A stretch of 64,000 bases of DNA from Polytrichum commune. Taxonomy: Eukaryota > Streptophyta > Polytrichopsida > Polytrichales > Polytrichaceae. Below the pieces are notes generated by a model, which saw nothing but the letters and a program-made list of their open reading frames with translations, had not been told where the DNA came from and searched no databases. The position numbers and the translations under genes are program-made. Below, piece by piece: positions 46,245 through 57,405 of the stretch; the stretch's first letter is position 1; each line of letters starts with the position of its first letter. Location of the stretch: contig OX485807.1 in NCBI GenBank assembly GCA_950295325.1, positions 19,503,666 through 19,567,665 of the forward strand, read 5' to 3'.

Positions 46245-46810
46245 CACTCAAGTCAGTACCTTTCCTCTCAAGTTAGATGCACAATAGCTTCAAAACACAT
46301 CAAAGAGCTAATCTTAGCCCTTTAGCACTTAAATGTCCTCAATGTAGTGTAGAAATGAACCAAACACTCAAGTCAACATCTTTCCTCTCAAGTTAGATGC
46401 ACAATGACTTCAAAACACATCAAAGAGCTAATCTAAGCCCTTTCACACTTGAATGTCCTCAATGTAGTGTACAAATGAACCAAACACTCAAGTCAGCACC
46501 TTTCTTCTCAAGTTAGATGCATAATAACTTCAAAACACATCAAAAAGCTTATCCAAGCCCTTTGGCACTTGAATGTCCTCAATCTAGTGTAGAAATGAAC
46601 TAAACACTCAAGTCAACACCTGAATAATCCGGTTAGATGCACAAAACTCCCAAACACATCAAAGAGCTTATCTAAGCCCTTTGGCACTTGAATGTCCTCA
46701 ATCTAGTGTAGAAATGAACTAAACACTCAAGTCAGCACCTAAATGATCCGGTTAGATGCACAAAACTCCAAAACACATCAAAGACCTAATGTAAGCCCTT
46801 TGGCACTCAA
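46245..46810 (-). repeat. 120-bp tandem repeats in the copia leader
   Basis: The phrase CACTCAAGTCA recurs at about 46245, 46365, 46485, 46605 and 46724, giving nearly five units of 119-120 bp with moderate divergence. They lie between the primer-binding site and gag, where packaging signals would be expected. No coding sequence is seen. Confidence 0.88.
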
Positions 46811-47069
46811 ATGGCCTTCGACAACTCAAATACGGATCTAATGTACACTTAAGCATTCGAAATGGTGTGGACATATACCAAAAGAGATCTAGAATGTAGA
46901 AACACTCTTCTAAGGTCCCTCACGCTGGTCCACTCCTCCAATAATGCTCTAAGGCGCTCCAGAAGCTTCAAGACTCCGCTACAAGCCCTAGAACACCTCT
47001 AAAGCACCTCCAATCAGATCCGGCCCTCTCCAAGCTCTTCCTAAGTCGATCTCCTACCTCTAAAGCAAT

Positions 47070-47083
47070 GTGGACCCATAACC
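47070..47083 (-). promoter_or_regulatory. Primer-binding site, initiator tRNA-Met anticodon region
   Basis: Directly adjoining the 5' LTR on the - strand is GGTTATGGGTCCAC. It is complementary, with one G-T pair, to the anticodon-arm sequence GTGGGCCCATAACC of eukaryotic initiator tRNA-Met rather than to a tRNA 3' end. This is the half-tRNA priming known for Drosophila copia. Confidence 0.75.
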
Positions 47084-47275
47084 TATTGGGAAATGAGAGG
47101 AAGAAGCAAAGAGATCAGCGTGGAAGCAAGAACACAATACACAATGGTTGCATACAATGGAGAGAGAGGATTAGCTCCTCCCCTTATGCCTTTATTTATA
47201 TGTGTAGGTTAGGACCAGCCTTGACAACCCATATGGGACAATGTCACCAATGCAACCTAACACTACCTTCCAATA
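47084..47275 (-). repeat. 5' LTR of the copia element
   Basis: 192 bp, matching 41879-42070 with about seven substitutions. The LTR contains TATTTATATG (+ strand), part of a possible AT-rich promoter element. Confidence 0.9.
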
Positions 47276-47280
47276 ATCTA

Positions 47281-48484
47281 TTCCCTCACGTGTTGGTCAC
47301 CATCCTCCACATGAAAGTGCTAGGGCACCAAGATGCTTGAAAATATTGGTGAAAGCTTCATTGATGTTGGCAAATTCTATTTTGCTTCGCCATAATGATC
47401 AACACACAACAACATGCCCTAAGTAAATTACACTGATATGTGCAATTAGGTTGCCCCATGCTAATATATCGACAGTTCACATTATTTTGAATATTCACTA
47501 CCATAGTATCAAAATACAACAAATATTATTTCATGGTGGTTGCTATATGGATGAACTTCCAAAGTTATAGGTTTTGTAATTTGAGTTCGACTCAACGTAA
47601 TTTGCATGGGTAAAAGGGCAACCTATTCACGAAGGCAACCAAATTGCACATATTAGTATACAATGGGTTTTGGGCCCTCGAAGAGGGAGCAAATGGTCCT
47701 ATGCACACTACTAGTATGGGCCTATGTTGTCCCGGCCCTTTGCACCTGTACATATGTCACACCACTCCCCTCACCTTTCTAGAACGATGGGGAACGGCCT
47801 CGCCGCCACCACCACCACATTGTCCATTATATATAGATCTCCCACATTTCATGCATGCCCTGCAACTTATATATGATTTATTAGTTCTAGCAAACATTGC
47901 AAAGCACCATGGAGGATCGATTGTAGAAGAAGAACTCCGGTCGCCGGAGGAGGCCAAAGTGAATAGAGTATATGTTCGTAAAACATCCGTGGCCACATCC
48001 TAACACTATAACTTATATTGCAATCATTGTCTATTTGAAAGTGGAGCACATAGAGCATAGGAACATGTAAAGACTTGAAGGGAAGTCTATAGAATTGAAG
48101 ATAGCACCTAAGAATATTACATAACTTGATGGGTTCAAATCAAATATTGAAACTACACATAAGAAATAAGAAAACTAACTCATGGTGTTGACTATCATTA
48201 ACAAGTTTCTTCACAATTGCACATGGGTGACACATCATTGACACATACACAAAACATGTGTAACTAGAAGAAAAAAAACCCTACTACTAATTGATCACTA
48301 TAGAATTCAAATAGTCGAGCCACACCACCTAGTTAAGAGAATTAGCTAATTTATGAGGTAATAAAGGTTAGCTAACCAAAATACTAGCTAACTAAAATCA
48401 TGGCCACACCACCTAGTTAGGAGAATTAACTAACTATTTGAATTCATGAAATCAACTAATTCATACACTAATTTATCGCACAAC
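47281..48484. other. Intergenic stretch
   Basis: No supportable gene. A (CCA)n tract lies near 47804-47818. A 13-bp inverted pair (GAATTCAAATAGT / ACTATTTGAATTC) and two direct copies of GCCACACCACCTAGTTA lie at about 48300-48440, at the edge of the large foldback. Confidence 0.45.
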
Positions 48485-50340
48485 CGCACATCTTGGTTAC
48501 CACTAACCAAAGGCTTGACTGACCAAAGTTTTGCTCTACTTGTTTTGAACATGACACTAATTATCATATACTATCATTTTGTGGCCCAAACCATTTATGT
48601 TTCAATGTGATTATAATACAAAATAATAAGTATGATCTAAATTTGAAATTTGAAATTTGAATATTATATTTATTAGTATTTTACAAGTTACATGTATTAA
48701 TTTTTAAATTTATAGATATATGCTAATTCAAGATGGTGTAAAAAATAGTGTAGTCCACCTCGTAGCGGGATAGAGAAGAGATGGGGAAAATGAAAGGCGG
48801 ACAATCAAGAAAAATATCCGGCTACTCATTTGTAAAAGTTAGTTAGCGTTAGGGGCATTGATGAGGTAACATTTCTTCACAAAAGCAAGGTCCCAGAAGT
48901 TAGCTAACTTTTAATTTAAACCCTCATATTGATCAGGTGGTGTGGCCGCCTTGAGATAGATTAGCTCTCATATGGGTTAGCTACCTCATATGTTAGCCAA
49001 TTCTCTTAACTAGGCGGTGTGCACACAATATAACTAATTTAAGTGGTTACTTACTATGACCAAAGCCTTAACCGGGATATGGGTTGGGTCAATTGTGGAA
49101 GTCCTTTAGCATTCATGCAAGTTTTATAGTACTTGAAGTTGGATCTTAATTTTGTTGTTTATAAAGATAAACAAGCCTATAAAAAGGGATTTCCAACATT
49201 TCTTCATATGTAAGGATCTTAGAACAATGTAGAAATTACACAAGCACAAAAGTCAATCTATAGGACGTATTGAGGCCACAACTTTTGGAAGCAAGATGAA
49301 TACCTTTTGGATTCTTAGAGTGTTGCATGTGGACATCCTTTATCATTTTTTTTCTTTCCAAAATTACATATTTCAAACTTGAAAATGTTCACAAGCAATA
49401 GAAATTTCAGACTTGTGGCTGAAAAATATTGTACCTCTACTTCACACTATTAAAACATGTGTAGGCTACTTTGGTTTTGGTTTTAGTGTTAGTTACTAGT
49501 TGGAGTTATGCAATACTAAAGTATATCATTATTGTTATTGAGAATGTAGTTTCTCACCAAGTAAAGTTTTTTTTGTTCTATAATGTCCACACAACCTACT
49601 TAACTTTTCTTGTTAAACATGAAATTTACAATACAAAGTCATGGAGGTCGTAGAATTATGTGATTCCAATATGTAATTCCATAAAAGGGTGTAATTTGCT
49701 TAACGTCCATCTACCTTGTAGCTGCCCAATTGCACATCCCGGTTAAGGCTCCAGTTAGAGTAAGTAACCACTTATATTTTTGTTATATTGTGCCTATATT
49801 GCCTAGGTAAGAGACTTGGCCAACATGTTCGAGAGCTAATCTATCTCAGGGCCACACCACCTAGTTAAAATCAAGGTTTAAATAAAAGTTATCAAAGTAG
49901 AAATTAGCTAACTTTTGGGAACTTGCTTTTGTGAAGAAAAGTTAACTCACTCATACCCCTAATGCTCACCAACTTTTACAAATGAGTAGCCCAAGTTTTT
50001 GTCTTGAATGCCCACCTCTTATTTTCCATTATGCTACGAGGTGGACCACAATATTCCTTACATCATCCTATATTAACATACATTGTAAAATTAGCATACA
50101 TGTTAAAACTATAAATTATTTTACACATAAAATAAAATAAAATATCAAATCAATGTTCAAACTTATAAATTAATATTTAATCATAATTATAGTATTTTAT
50201 ACTATTTTAATAATAATGAAACATCAATTGTTTGGGCCACATAATTATAATGCATCATAATTAATGTCATGTTAAAAACCGGGGCACGTTGAGCAAAACA
50301 TTAGTCAACCAACCTTTGGTTAGTGGTAACAAAAGGTTAT
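48485..50340. mobile_element. Large old foldback element
   Basis: Two arms of about 600-650 bp (about 48485-49100 and 49685-50340) are inverted, diverged copies around a loop of about 585 bp. Matching landmarks from the outside inward include GTTACCACTAACCAAAGG, GTCCACCTCGTAGC, CTACTCATTTGTAAAAGTT, CTTCACAAAAGCAAG, GAGATAGATTAGCTCTC, AGTGGTTACTTACT and GCCTTAACCGGGAT. No coding capacity and no clear duplication were found. It is probably a decayed long-TIR DNA transposon. Confidence 0.8.
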
Positions 50341-50500
50341 GCAGCTATGTGCTCAGTTAGGGTACGCCTGCAAATTGAGCGGGCGTACCCTAAAGTCTTG
50401 ATCACTATGCAAAATCTTTTATTGCAAAATTTTGGTGTTCTGACACTAAACATACGGGCGGAACGTGTGTATAAAACAACAACTTCAATTACTGTAGGGT

Positions 50501-50882
<382 letters not shown>

Positions 50883-51614
50883 CAGCGTCCGGCAAGAGCC
50901 TAAGGTTAATACAAATGCAGCCTACAAAATTTGTAACTTAGCCTATAAAATTTTGAAAGTGTAGGACAAAGAGCCTATGGCAATTTTAAAACATAGGATA
51001 TCAACCTATGTGATAAAAAACATGTAGGAAATTTTGCCGACAAATTTTTTAAAAGAGAGGATTTTAAGCATTCATCCTTCTTCAAATTGGGAAATTAGTT
51101 GGCCTAAGTACATATCTTTAGGCTATATCTTGCAGGAAGAGTAGAGGTTGAATCAGAAGATGGTGAGGACTTTCACCCTTAAACTCAATTGAATTTTAGC
51201 AAACTTTCATAAATTATAATCAACTCTTTAAAAAAAGAGTTGGTTAATCCTTGGCCTTCAAACGTGGTGAAGGGCTTAGCCAGGTTCAATTCCTGCCAAG
51301 GATACCACTTAGTACTCAAATTTTGAATTTAAAGCCTACAACATTAAAAGATATGAAGGATTTTAACCTACTAAAAATTAGTTTTGAAGGCAATTGGCGG
51401 GTAACTTAAAAACTCAAAAGGTTTTTAACTTACAAAAATTTGATATTGTAGGATGCAACCTATGCCATGAGGGAAATAGCCTAAGCCCTTTTAAAGAGGT
51501 AGGCAATTAACCTTAATAACTTCAAAAACTTTTCGGACGTTGGACTCCACTCGACTGTGGGGATCATTGCAAACTTTTTGCCCCGGAAAACCAGGGTCAG
51601 TCACATGCACTATA
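50883..51614. other. AT-rich stretch with repetitive words
   Basis: Loose repeats of CCTA(T/C)...AAAATTTTG and GATTTTAA words occur. GGTTCAATTCC at about 51281 resembles a tRNA B box, but no full tRNA fold fits. No gene is seen. Confidence 0.4.
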
Positions 51615-51902
51615 TCCCCTCCCTCCCAAAATGATGGTCCTACTTCCCGGACTTTTTTGTCCAAAAATGATTGTCCGGTTTATATGCCCGGCTAGAAATT
51701 TGAGGTTGAAAGTCCAATATTTTTGCGCTAAACTTTCCTTATCAAGAAGTCTTTTAACACGGCAACTTCCGGGGGTGTTGCAAAATAGTTGTTGTTGTCT
51801 TCTATTTTAAGAGTCATACTTACCACTACTTGGTCAATGATTAGGGGGCCTTACTCTCGCGAAAGTTAGAAACATAGACAATCATTTTAGGACGGAGGGA
51901 GT
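51615..51902. mobile_element. Stowaway-like MITE (Tc1/mariner type)
   Basis: The left end CTCCCTCCCAAAATGAT and the complement of the right end CTCCCTCCGTCCTAAAATGAT match the canonical Stowaway terminus (CTCCCTCCGTYCCAAAAT). TA follows the right end, and TATA precedes the left end a few bases out. It is about 288 bp and non-coding. Confidence 0.8.
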
Positions 51903-54360
51903 ACCATCAATGGTCAAAGAAGCTTCTGCAATATTTGTAGAGACAAAAAATCTTTCGACCATGACTATTGGACTATCGGACTATTGGACCTCTCGGGCTA
52001 GTTTGCTACTTGCATCCTCAACCTCCTCTTCTCCAATTGCAAAGGGCCTAAACTAGATGCCTAGAGGTCTTAAATTGTCATGTCCGCTAATTGCCAATAT
52101 GATTCCATTGGTCAACATAGATGAATTCTTTACGTGAAAAATATCTACATTGTGACATTTAGAGTAGCTGGCACATTGCGGTACCTTAGATGATAGTCTT
52201 GCGTTTAGTATACAAGGTGAGGATGTTTTTGAGCATACTCATGGCGACCGTCATGAGGTGACGCTCTGGTGAAGTTGTTAATCGTGAGTGTAACCTAGGA
52301 AATGCCTCAAAATAGGGTAAGTGAGTCTCTTACGCATGTGATCTTAAATACCATAAAAGGTGGACCACCTTCTTAAGGAGGGCAAATTGGCTTGCGCCTA
52401 TCTCACCCTAGGGCAAGTCCCTAGGTCCCCACATAGTCGGCTAGAAATATCCAATGAACTCAGACACACCCACTATGCTTGGGTGGGCCGTAGGGGTAGG
52501 GTGTGCCACAAAACCATGTCCTAGAAATGTCATTGGTCCTAATACTTTGTGGGTTTTGGATTGCTTAACCTCAAAATTTCTAGGAAATGTGAATTAAGCC
52601 CTTGCCTTGGGTGAAGATGAGGTTTAGACAATATTATAGCCATATGTCCTATCTTTGCACATTGCCATGATATTTTGTAACAAATTTAATGTTCCAAGAC
52701 ATCCTTAGACGAGGCCCCACCAAAGGTTCATTTATGTCATTGGGAGCAAACACATAAAAATGGACAATCTTTGATCCTTGCACTCATTTGTTGTAAGTGA
52801 ATTCACCACTTGTTAATGTCATAGAACATGGGAGGGAACATGAGAGAACATAAAGGGAACCGCATTGAACATGGACGTTTATTGCACTCTATGTCACATA
52901 AAGTACCCATACGTTTATTATAAGCCTACTTGATATGCTTTCTAAACCCAATGCTTCCAAAATCGAAAGGAGCCTAAGTTCATTAATGATTGTATGAAGA
53001 TTTACAATGAATGATGATAAAAAAAATTGGATGTTTTTCCATGATTCCCTCGTTAATCTCACTTGCATTCCTAGTGCTCCTTGCACTAGAACTAGTAGAT
53101 ATAGCATTTTGTTCCAAAAAAAAAATCAAAAATTTTAAATATGTTATAAAATTTATAAATATATAATAAAGTGGAAATTCATTTATCATGACCTCTGTGT
53201 AAATGATATAATGAAAATTCCAAAAAGAATGGGGAAAATGACTTAATTTGACCCTTCAAATAGTTATCATAAGTAAAGTTGTCAAATATGTGTTTCATGC
53301 AAGTGTTTCTTACACCGAAATAGATGGTTTTGTTCATTTTTTCCAACACATATGTGCATATAGATATGTTTAAGGTCATTATATGAAAATTCTAATTAAT
53401 ATGTTGTTAAGAGACTAGTCATACGTCACTTTCAACCACTTGCAAATCGTAACAGGTTTGTATAGGTGTTGAAAAATGATATATAGATATTCTAAAATAC
53501 ATGTTTTATTCACTTTTATTTCACTCATTTGATGTTCATACTAGTGTACTATAACAACAATATTTCGATATTCATAGAAAAATCACACTTAAATTTAAGA
53601 GTAGTTACTTTCTAATGGCACCTCCAAATTTACATAGACGTACATGGGTCACCATGAAATCAAACGTCCTTTATTCAAGAAATTTATAAAAGTAAAAAAC
53701 AAATATATGTGTATCAATGGCATAGTAGAAAATAGACTCACGCATTCGTACGAAGTTTTTCACTTTAATGTGATGAATTCCTACACTAGACATATACAAA
53801 TCATGAATGGGATATTCCTTTATTTCAAATAAAATCCACTTTCACTTTGCAATGAGAAAATCGTTCTACATTTTTTCCATCCATAGCATGTAAGTGAATG
53901 ATTACATCAAACAAACAAATACAAGAGCACAATAACTAGTACACAATCTAAAGAGCAAAACTGGAGGGAGCCGACGAGTGCTCCAAAAGCATCCGATGTG
54001 TAAGCATCTAGAATCCAAATGCAAATCCTAACAAATCGGGAGATGGTAGTCATTGAAGTTTATCAATATATGTCAACAACATGTGAAAATGTGAATTGGA
54101 TAAAACTAATACATTTATTGTCATTGTTTTCTCTAAACCTTAGGGCCTTTTTTTGTACATATACCTTCAGTCTATTCTTCACAAAAATTTAAATGTCTAA
54201 AACAAACAAAGATCTCTCTCCTATGCATGCTATGTATGTTGATACCTCCAAAAAGAAACTTTTTTTTAGTTCACGTTAACTTTCGTACGTGGCATGCAAA
54301 GTTCATTTTTTTGACGATTAACTAGTTGAATGCATGAACTAACCTTGAGAATATACTAAA
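51903..54360. other. Intergenic stretch, 3' flank of the NLR gene
   Basis: No supportable gene. Open frames of 60-75 codons near 52889-53380 and 53644-53832 are AT-rich and featureless. Confidence 0.45.
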
Positions 54361-57300
54361 TTAGTACAAAATTTGAAGTCGGGAACTGTTTGTGAAGCAT
54401 GGAAATTCTTTCAATGCCTTACAATGCTTTATATCAAGCAATGCAAGGGAACCCAATGCTCCCATGGCATCCGGAAGCTGAGTGAGTGCCACACATGAAT
54501 CAAGATAGAGCCCTTGAAGGGACCCCAATCCTCCAATGCTCTTCGGAAGCTCTTTCAACGCCTCACAATAGCTCAGATTGAGGTGTTGAAGGGACCCCAA
54601 TCCTCCGATGCTCTCCGGAAGCTCTTCCAACGCCTCACAATAGCTCATATTGAGGTGTTGAAGGGACCCCAATCGTCCAATGCTCTCCGGAAGCTCTTTC
54701 AAAGCCTCACAATTGCTTAGAACGAGATGTTGAAGGGACCGCAATCCTCCGATGCTCTCCGGAAGCTCTTTCAACGCACCACAATAGCTCAGAGAAAGAT
54801 GTTTAAGGGACCCCAATCCTCCGATGCTCTTCGGAAGCTCTTTCAACGCCCCACAATGGCCCAAATCGAGGTGTTGAAGGGACGGCAATTCTCCGATGCT
54901 CTCCGGAAGCTCTTTCAACGCCGCACATTCCCACATACTGAGGTGTTGAAGGGACCCCAATCCTCCGATGCTCTTCGGAAGCTCTTTCAACGCCCCACAA
55001 TGGCCCAAATCGAGGTGTTGAAGGGACGGCAATTCTCCGATGCTCTCCGGAAGCTCTTTCAACGCCGCACATTCCCACATACTGAGGTGTTGAAGGGACC
55101 CCAATCCTCCGATGCTGTCCGGAAGCTCTTTCAACACCGCACATTCCCACAGATTGAGGTGTTGAAGGGACCCCAATCCTCCGATCCTCCCCGGAAGCTT
55201 TGTCAATGCCACACATTCCCACAGATAGAGGTGTTGAAGGGACCCCAATCCTCCAATGCTCTCCGGAAGCTCTTTCAACACCTCACAACAGGTCAAATTG
55301 AGGTGTTGAAGGGACCCCAATCCTCCGATGCTCTTCGGAAGCTCTTTCAACGCCCCACAATAGCTTAGATTGAGTTGTTGAAGGGACCCCAATCCTCCAA
55401 TGCTCTCCGGAAGCTTTGGCAATGCCATACAAGACCTCATATCGAGGTGTTGAAGGGACCCCAATCCTCCGATGCTCTCCGGAAGCTCTTTCAACATTCT
55501 ACACCAACTCATATTGAGTTGTTGAAGGGACCCCAATCCTCCAATGCTCTCCGGAAGCTCTTTCAACGCCCCACAATAGCTCAGATCGAGGTGTTGAAGT
55601 AACCTTAGCGTCCCAATGGTAGAAGGTATTTTTTTCAAAGTTGTAATTAAACGTAGTTGCATGTATTTAATGTTGGCCATATTTTCAAAGAAGCCCTCTT
55701 CTATGACACATTCTTGTACGCATGAGTGTGACAATGGAAAGGATGAAAAATCACTAATCATGCATATTGCCAACTCTGGAGCTATGAAGTTGTTGGGAAA
55801 TCTATTGATATTCTGGCCAAGTAATGACATCCTCTTTACCTTCAATGATTTCCCTAACCAAGTAGTCGGAAATTGCTTCAAATTTTTCATTCCGGGCTTG
55901 AACAAATTCTCGCGTACAACCTCCTCACCTTCTTTTGTCATATGCATTGCAAGATCACGTAAAATGTCATGCATTTTGACACACTCATCCCAATCAGTCT
56001 TGCAATCATCAACTAATGATCGCCTCCTAAGCTCATTCAAAGTAGAGCGCGCTTTATCCAAAGCATCCTCCGCATCAAGATCCTCGCCAAACAAATCTTC
56101 GGTAACCCACATATCAAATAATTCCTTTGGTTGTATTTCCGAATCTTCAGGATAGGCTGCAAAATATAAGAAACATCTTTTTGTGGGTTCGTCCAATTGG
56201 TCATAGCTGATTCGGAGGCGATTGAAAAGTTCTTGTTCAATGCTATTGTCAACCGTTGCATTGGACGTCCGTAGATCTTGCAATGTTGATCTCCATTCCG
56301 CAATATCATCCTTACTCTTCATTGCCGCCCCAATGACTTTCAAAGCCAACGGCAAGTGTTTGCATTCATTGCACACATCTTTAGCCAATTTCATCAATTC
56401 TTGGTTTGATGGAAGCCCATTGGTACCAAATGCATGCGTACAAAACAATATCCAACTGTGCTCCTCTGAAAGCAATGAAAGAGGATAAATACTTGCATTA
56501 ATGCGGCATGCGATCGACGAATCTCTTGTAGTGACCACTGTCACACTCCCCAATCCTTTTGCGATGTTGAACCATTCTACCATCCTTCTATACTCGTGCA
56601 CATTATCCCACACGTCATCCAATATTAACAAAACTCTCCGATTTGAAAACACATTCATCAAATGTGTGCGTTGGTCTTCAAGAGGTGTTTCGCAACTCAT
56701 TTGAACACCTAGATACTCCCTCATCCGTACGTAAAGGGCTGAAACGGATGCATCACGTCCAACCGTGATCCAAAAGATGGAGTCTTTCCCAAAACATTCT
56801 TGGATTTCTTCATTGTTGTTCACCATTTGTGCAACCAAGGTTTTCCCACATCCACCCATGCCTTGGATGGCAACGCATCTACCACTTTGACTCACACTTT
56901 GCCTTTTAATGATTTTTGATTTTAGTCTTTTGAAAACATCCCCCATTCCAAGAATCTCTTGGGGAACCTCTTGCATCATCACACTAGTGCCCATGTTGGA
57001 TTTGCTAATACTCTCGAGTGTCAAAAGTGCCATGGTTGATATATTCACATTTTCCTTGATTTTATCTATTAGCTTCGATATTTGAAGCCCATATTCCACC
57101 TCACGGATCCGCTCCCAATTAGAGCCATCTCTACAATTTTCCAAAATCTTGTTCGCATCTTCAACACACTTTTGAAATGCATCCAACCAATTTTTCAATG
57201 CTTCCTCGGATTGACATTGATTGGATATTTGTGACAACATAGGTTTGATCTTCTCCAAATATTCTCTTAAAGATGTGCATTCTTCCTGGCAATGGTGAAC

Positions 57301-57405
57301 AAACTTCAATCCTTCAATCACCTTTGCAAGCAAGGTCCAAACGCCTCCAAAAGCGACACCAAATGCAGCACCTAGCGTTGCGTTCACAACATCTGGATTT
57401 CCCAT
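54361..57405 (-). CDS. CC(RPW8-like)-NB-ARC-LRR immune receptor
   Basis: One uninterrupted frame starts at the ATG at 57403-57405 (MGNPDVVNATLG), 1,014 aa. The N-terminal 140 or so residues are helical and resemble the RPW8/CC type (EECTSLREYLEKIKPMLSQI). NB-ARC: P-loop GMGGCGKT (182-189), kinase-2 LLILDDVW (259-266), RNBS-B VTTRDSS, GLPL-type KHLPLALKV (349-357) and VKMHDILRD (477-485) with an intact MHD. From about residue 588 to the end there are about 17 leucine-rich repeats of 24 residues (consensus LKELPESIGGLGSLQHL), unusually uniform. NLRs sense pathogen effectors in the cytosol and trigger immunity when ADP is exchanged for ATP (family knowledge). All key nucleotide-binding motifs are present, so the gene looks functional. 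Whether the N-terminus is truly RPW8 needs a profile search. Confidence 0.93.
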   Translation of the reverse strand: MGNPDVVNATLGAAFGVAFGGVWTLLAKVIEGLKFVHHCQEECTSLREYLEKIKPMLSQISNQCQSEEALKNWLDAFQKCVEDANKILENCRDGSNWERIREVEYGLQISKLIDKIKENVNISTMALLTLESISKSNMGTSVMMQEVPQEILGMGDVFKRLKSKIIKRQSVSQSGRCVAIQGMGGCGKTLVAQMVNNNEEIQECFGKDSIFWITVGRDASVSALYVRMREYLGVQMSCETPLEDQRTHLMNVFSNRRVLLILDDVWDNVHEYRRMVEWFNIAKGLGSVTVVTTRDSSIACRINASIYPLSLLSEEHSWILFCTHAFGTNGLPSNQELMKLAKDVCNECKHLPLALKVIGAAMKSKDDIAEWRSTLQDLRTSNATVDNSIEQELFNRLRISYDQLDEPTKRCFLYFAAYPEDSEIQPKELFDMWVTEDLFGEDLDAEDALDKARSTLNELRRRSLVDDCKTDWDECVKMHDILRDLAMHMTKEGEEVVRENLFKPGMKNLKQFPTTWLGKSLKVKRMSLLGQNINRFPNNFIAPELAICMISDFSSFPLSHSCVQECVIEEGFFENMANIKYMQLRLITTLKKIPSTIGTLRLLQHLDLSYCGALKELPESIGGLGSLQQLNMSWCRMLKELPESIGGLGSLQHLDMRSCMALPKLPESIGGLGSLQQLNLSYCGALKELPKSIGGLGSLQHLNLTCCEVLKELPESIGGLGSLQHLYLWECVALTKLPGRIGGLGSLQHLNLWECAVLKELPDSIGGLGSLQHLSMWECAALKELPESIGELPSLQHLDLGHCGALKELPKSIGGLGSLQHLSMWECAALKELPESIGELPSLQHLDLGHCGALKELPKSIGGLGSLKHLSLSYCGALKELPESIGGLRSLQHLVLSNCEALKELPESIGRLGSLQHLNMSYCEALEELPESIGGLGSLQHLNLSYCEALKELPKSIGGLGSLQGLYLDSCVALTQLPDAMGALGSLALLDIKHCKALKEFPCFTNSSRLQILY
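54810..55097 (-). repeat. 144-bp tandem duplication inside the NLR LRR array
   Basis: Two consecutive units of two LRRs each (containing ESIGELPSLQHLDLGHCG and KSIGGLGSLQHLSMWECA) are repeated with no difference seen at DNA level. The word CCACAATGGCCCAAATCGAG occurs at 54851 and 54995. This points to very recent unequal exchange. Confidence 0.9.

Larger units (their letters stand above)
41879..47275 (-). mobile_element. Full-length Ty1-copia retrotransposon
   Basis: The element is 5,397 bp on the - strand. Order: 5' LTR 47084-47275, primer-binding site 47070-47083, leader with 120-bp tandem repeats, gag, protease, integrase, reverse transcriptase, RNase H (copia order), polypurine-rich GGGAGT next to the 3' LTR, 3' LTR 41879-42070. 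The 5-bp duplication ATCTA (+ strand) lies at 41874-41878 and 47276-47280. I count about seven differences between the two 192-bp LTRs (about 96% identity). At least three frame changes break the polyprotein, so this copy is probably inactive, though its decay is slight. Confidence 0.95.

Noticed and set aside
46245-46810. CRISPR-like array
   Set aside because: The 120-bp units are contiguous and diverged with no repeat-spacer alternation, in a plant retrotransposon leader.
41882-47272. TG...CA boundaries for the copia LTRs
   Set aside because: They leave flanks TATAT and ATAAT that do not match, whereas TATTGG...CCAATA gives an exact ATCTA duplication.
51235-51310. tRNA-like sequence with a B-box word GGTTCAATTCC
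   Set aside because: The CCTTGG/CCAAGG stem encloses only about 50 nt and no D-arm or 7-nt anticodon loop fits, so it is not a tRNA. A SINE remnant remains possible but is unsupported.
54514-55602. Repetitive + strand open frames (LKGPQSSDALRKLF...) opposite the NLR
   Set aside because: They are antisense shadows of the LRR codons; the 72-nt periodicity keeps the opposite strand open.
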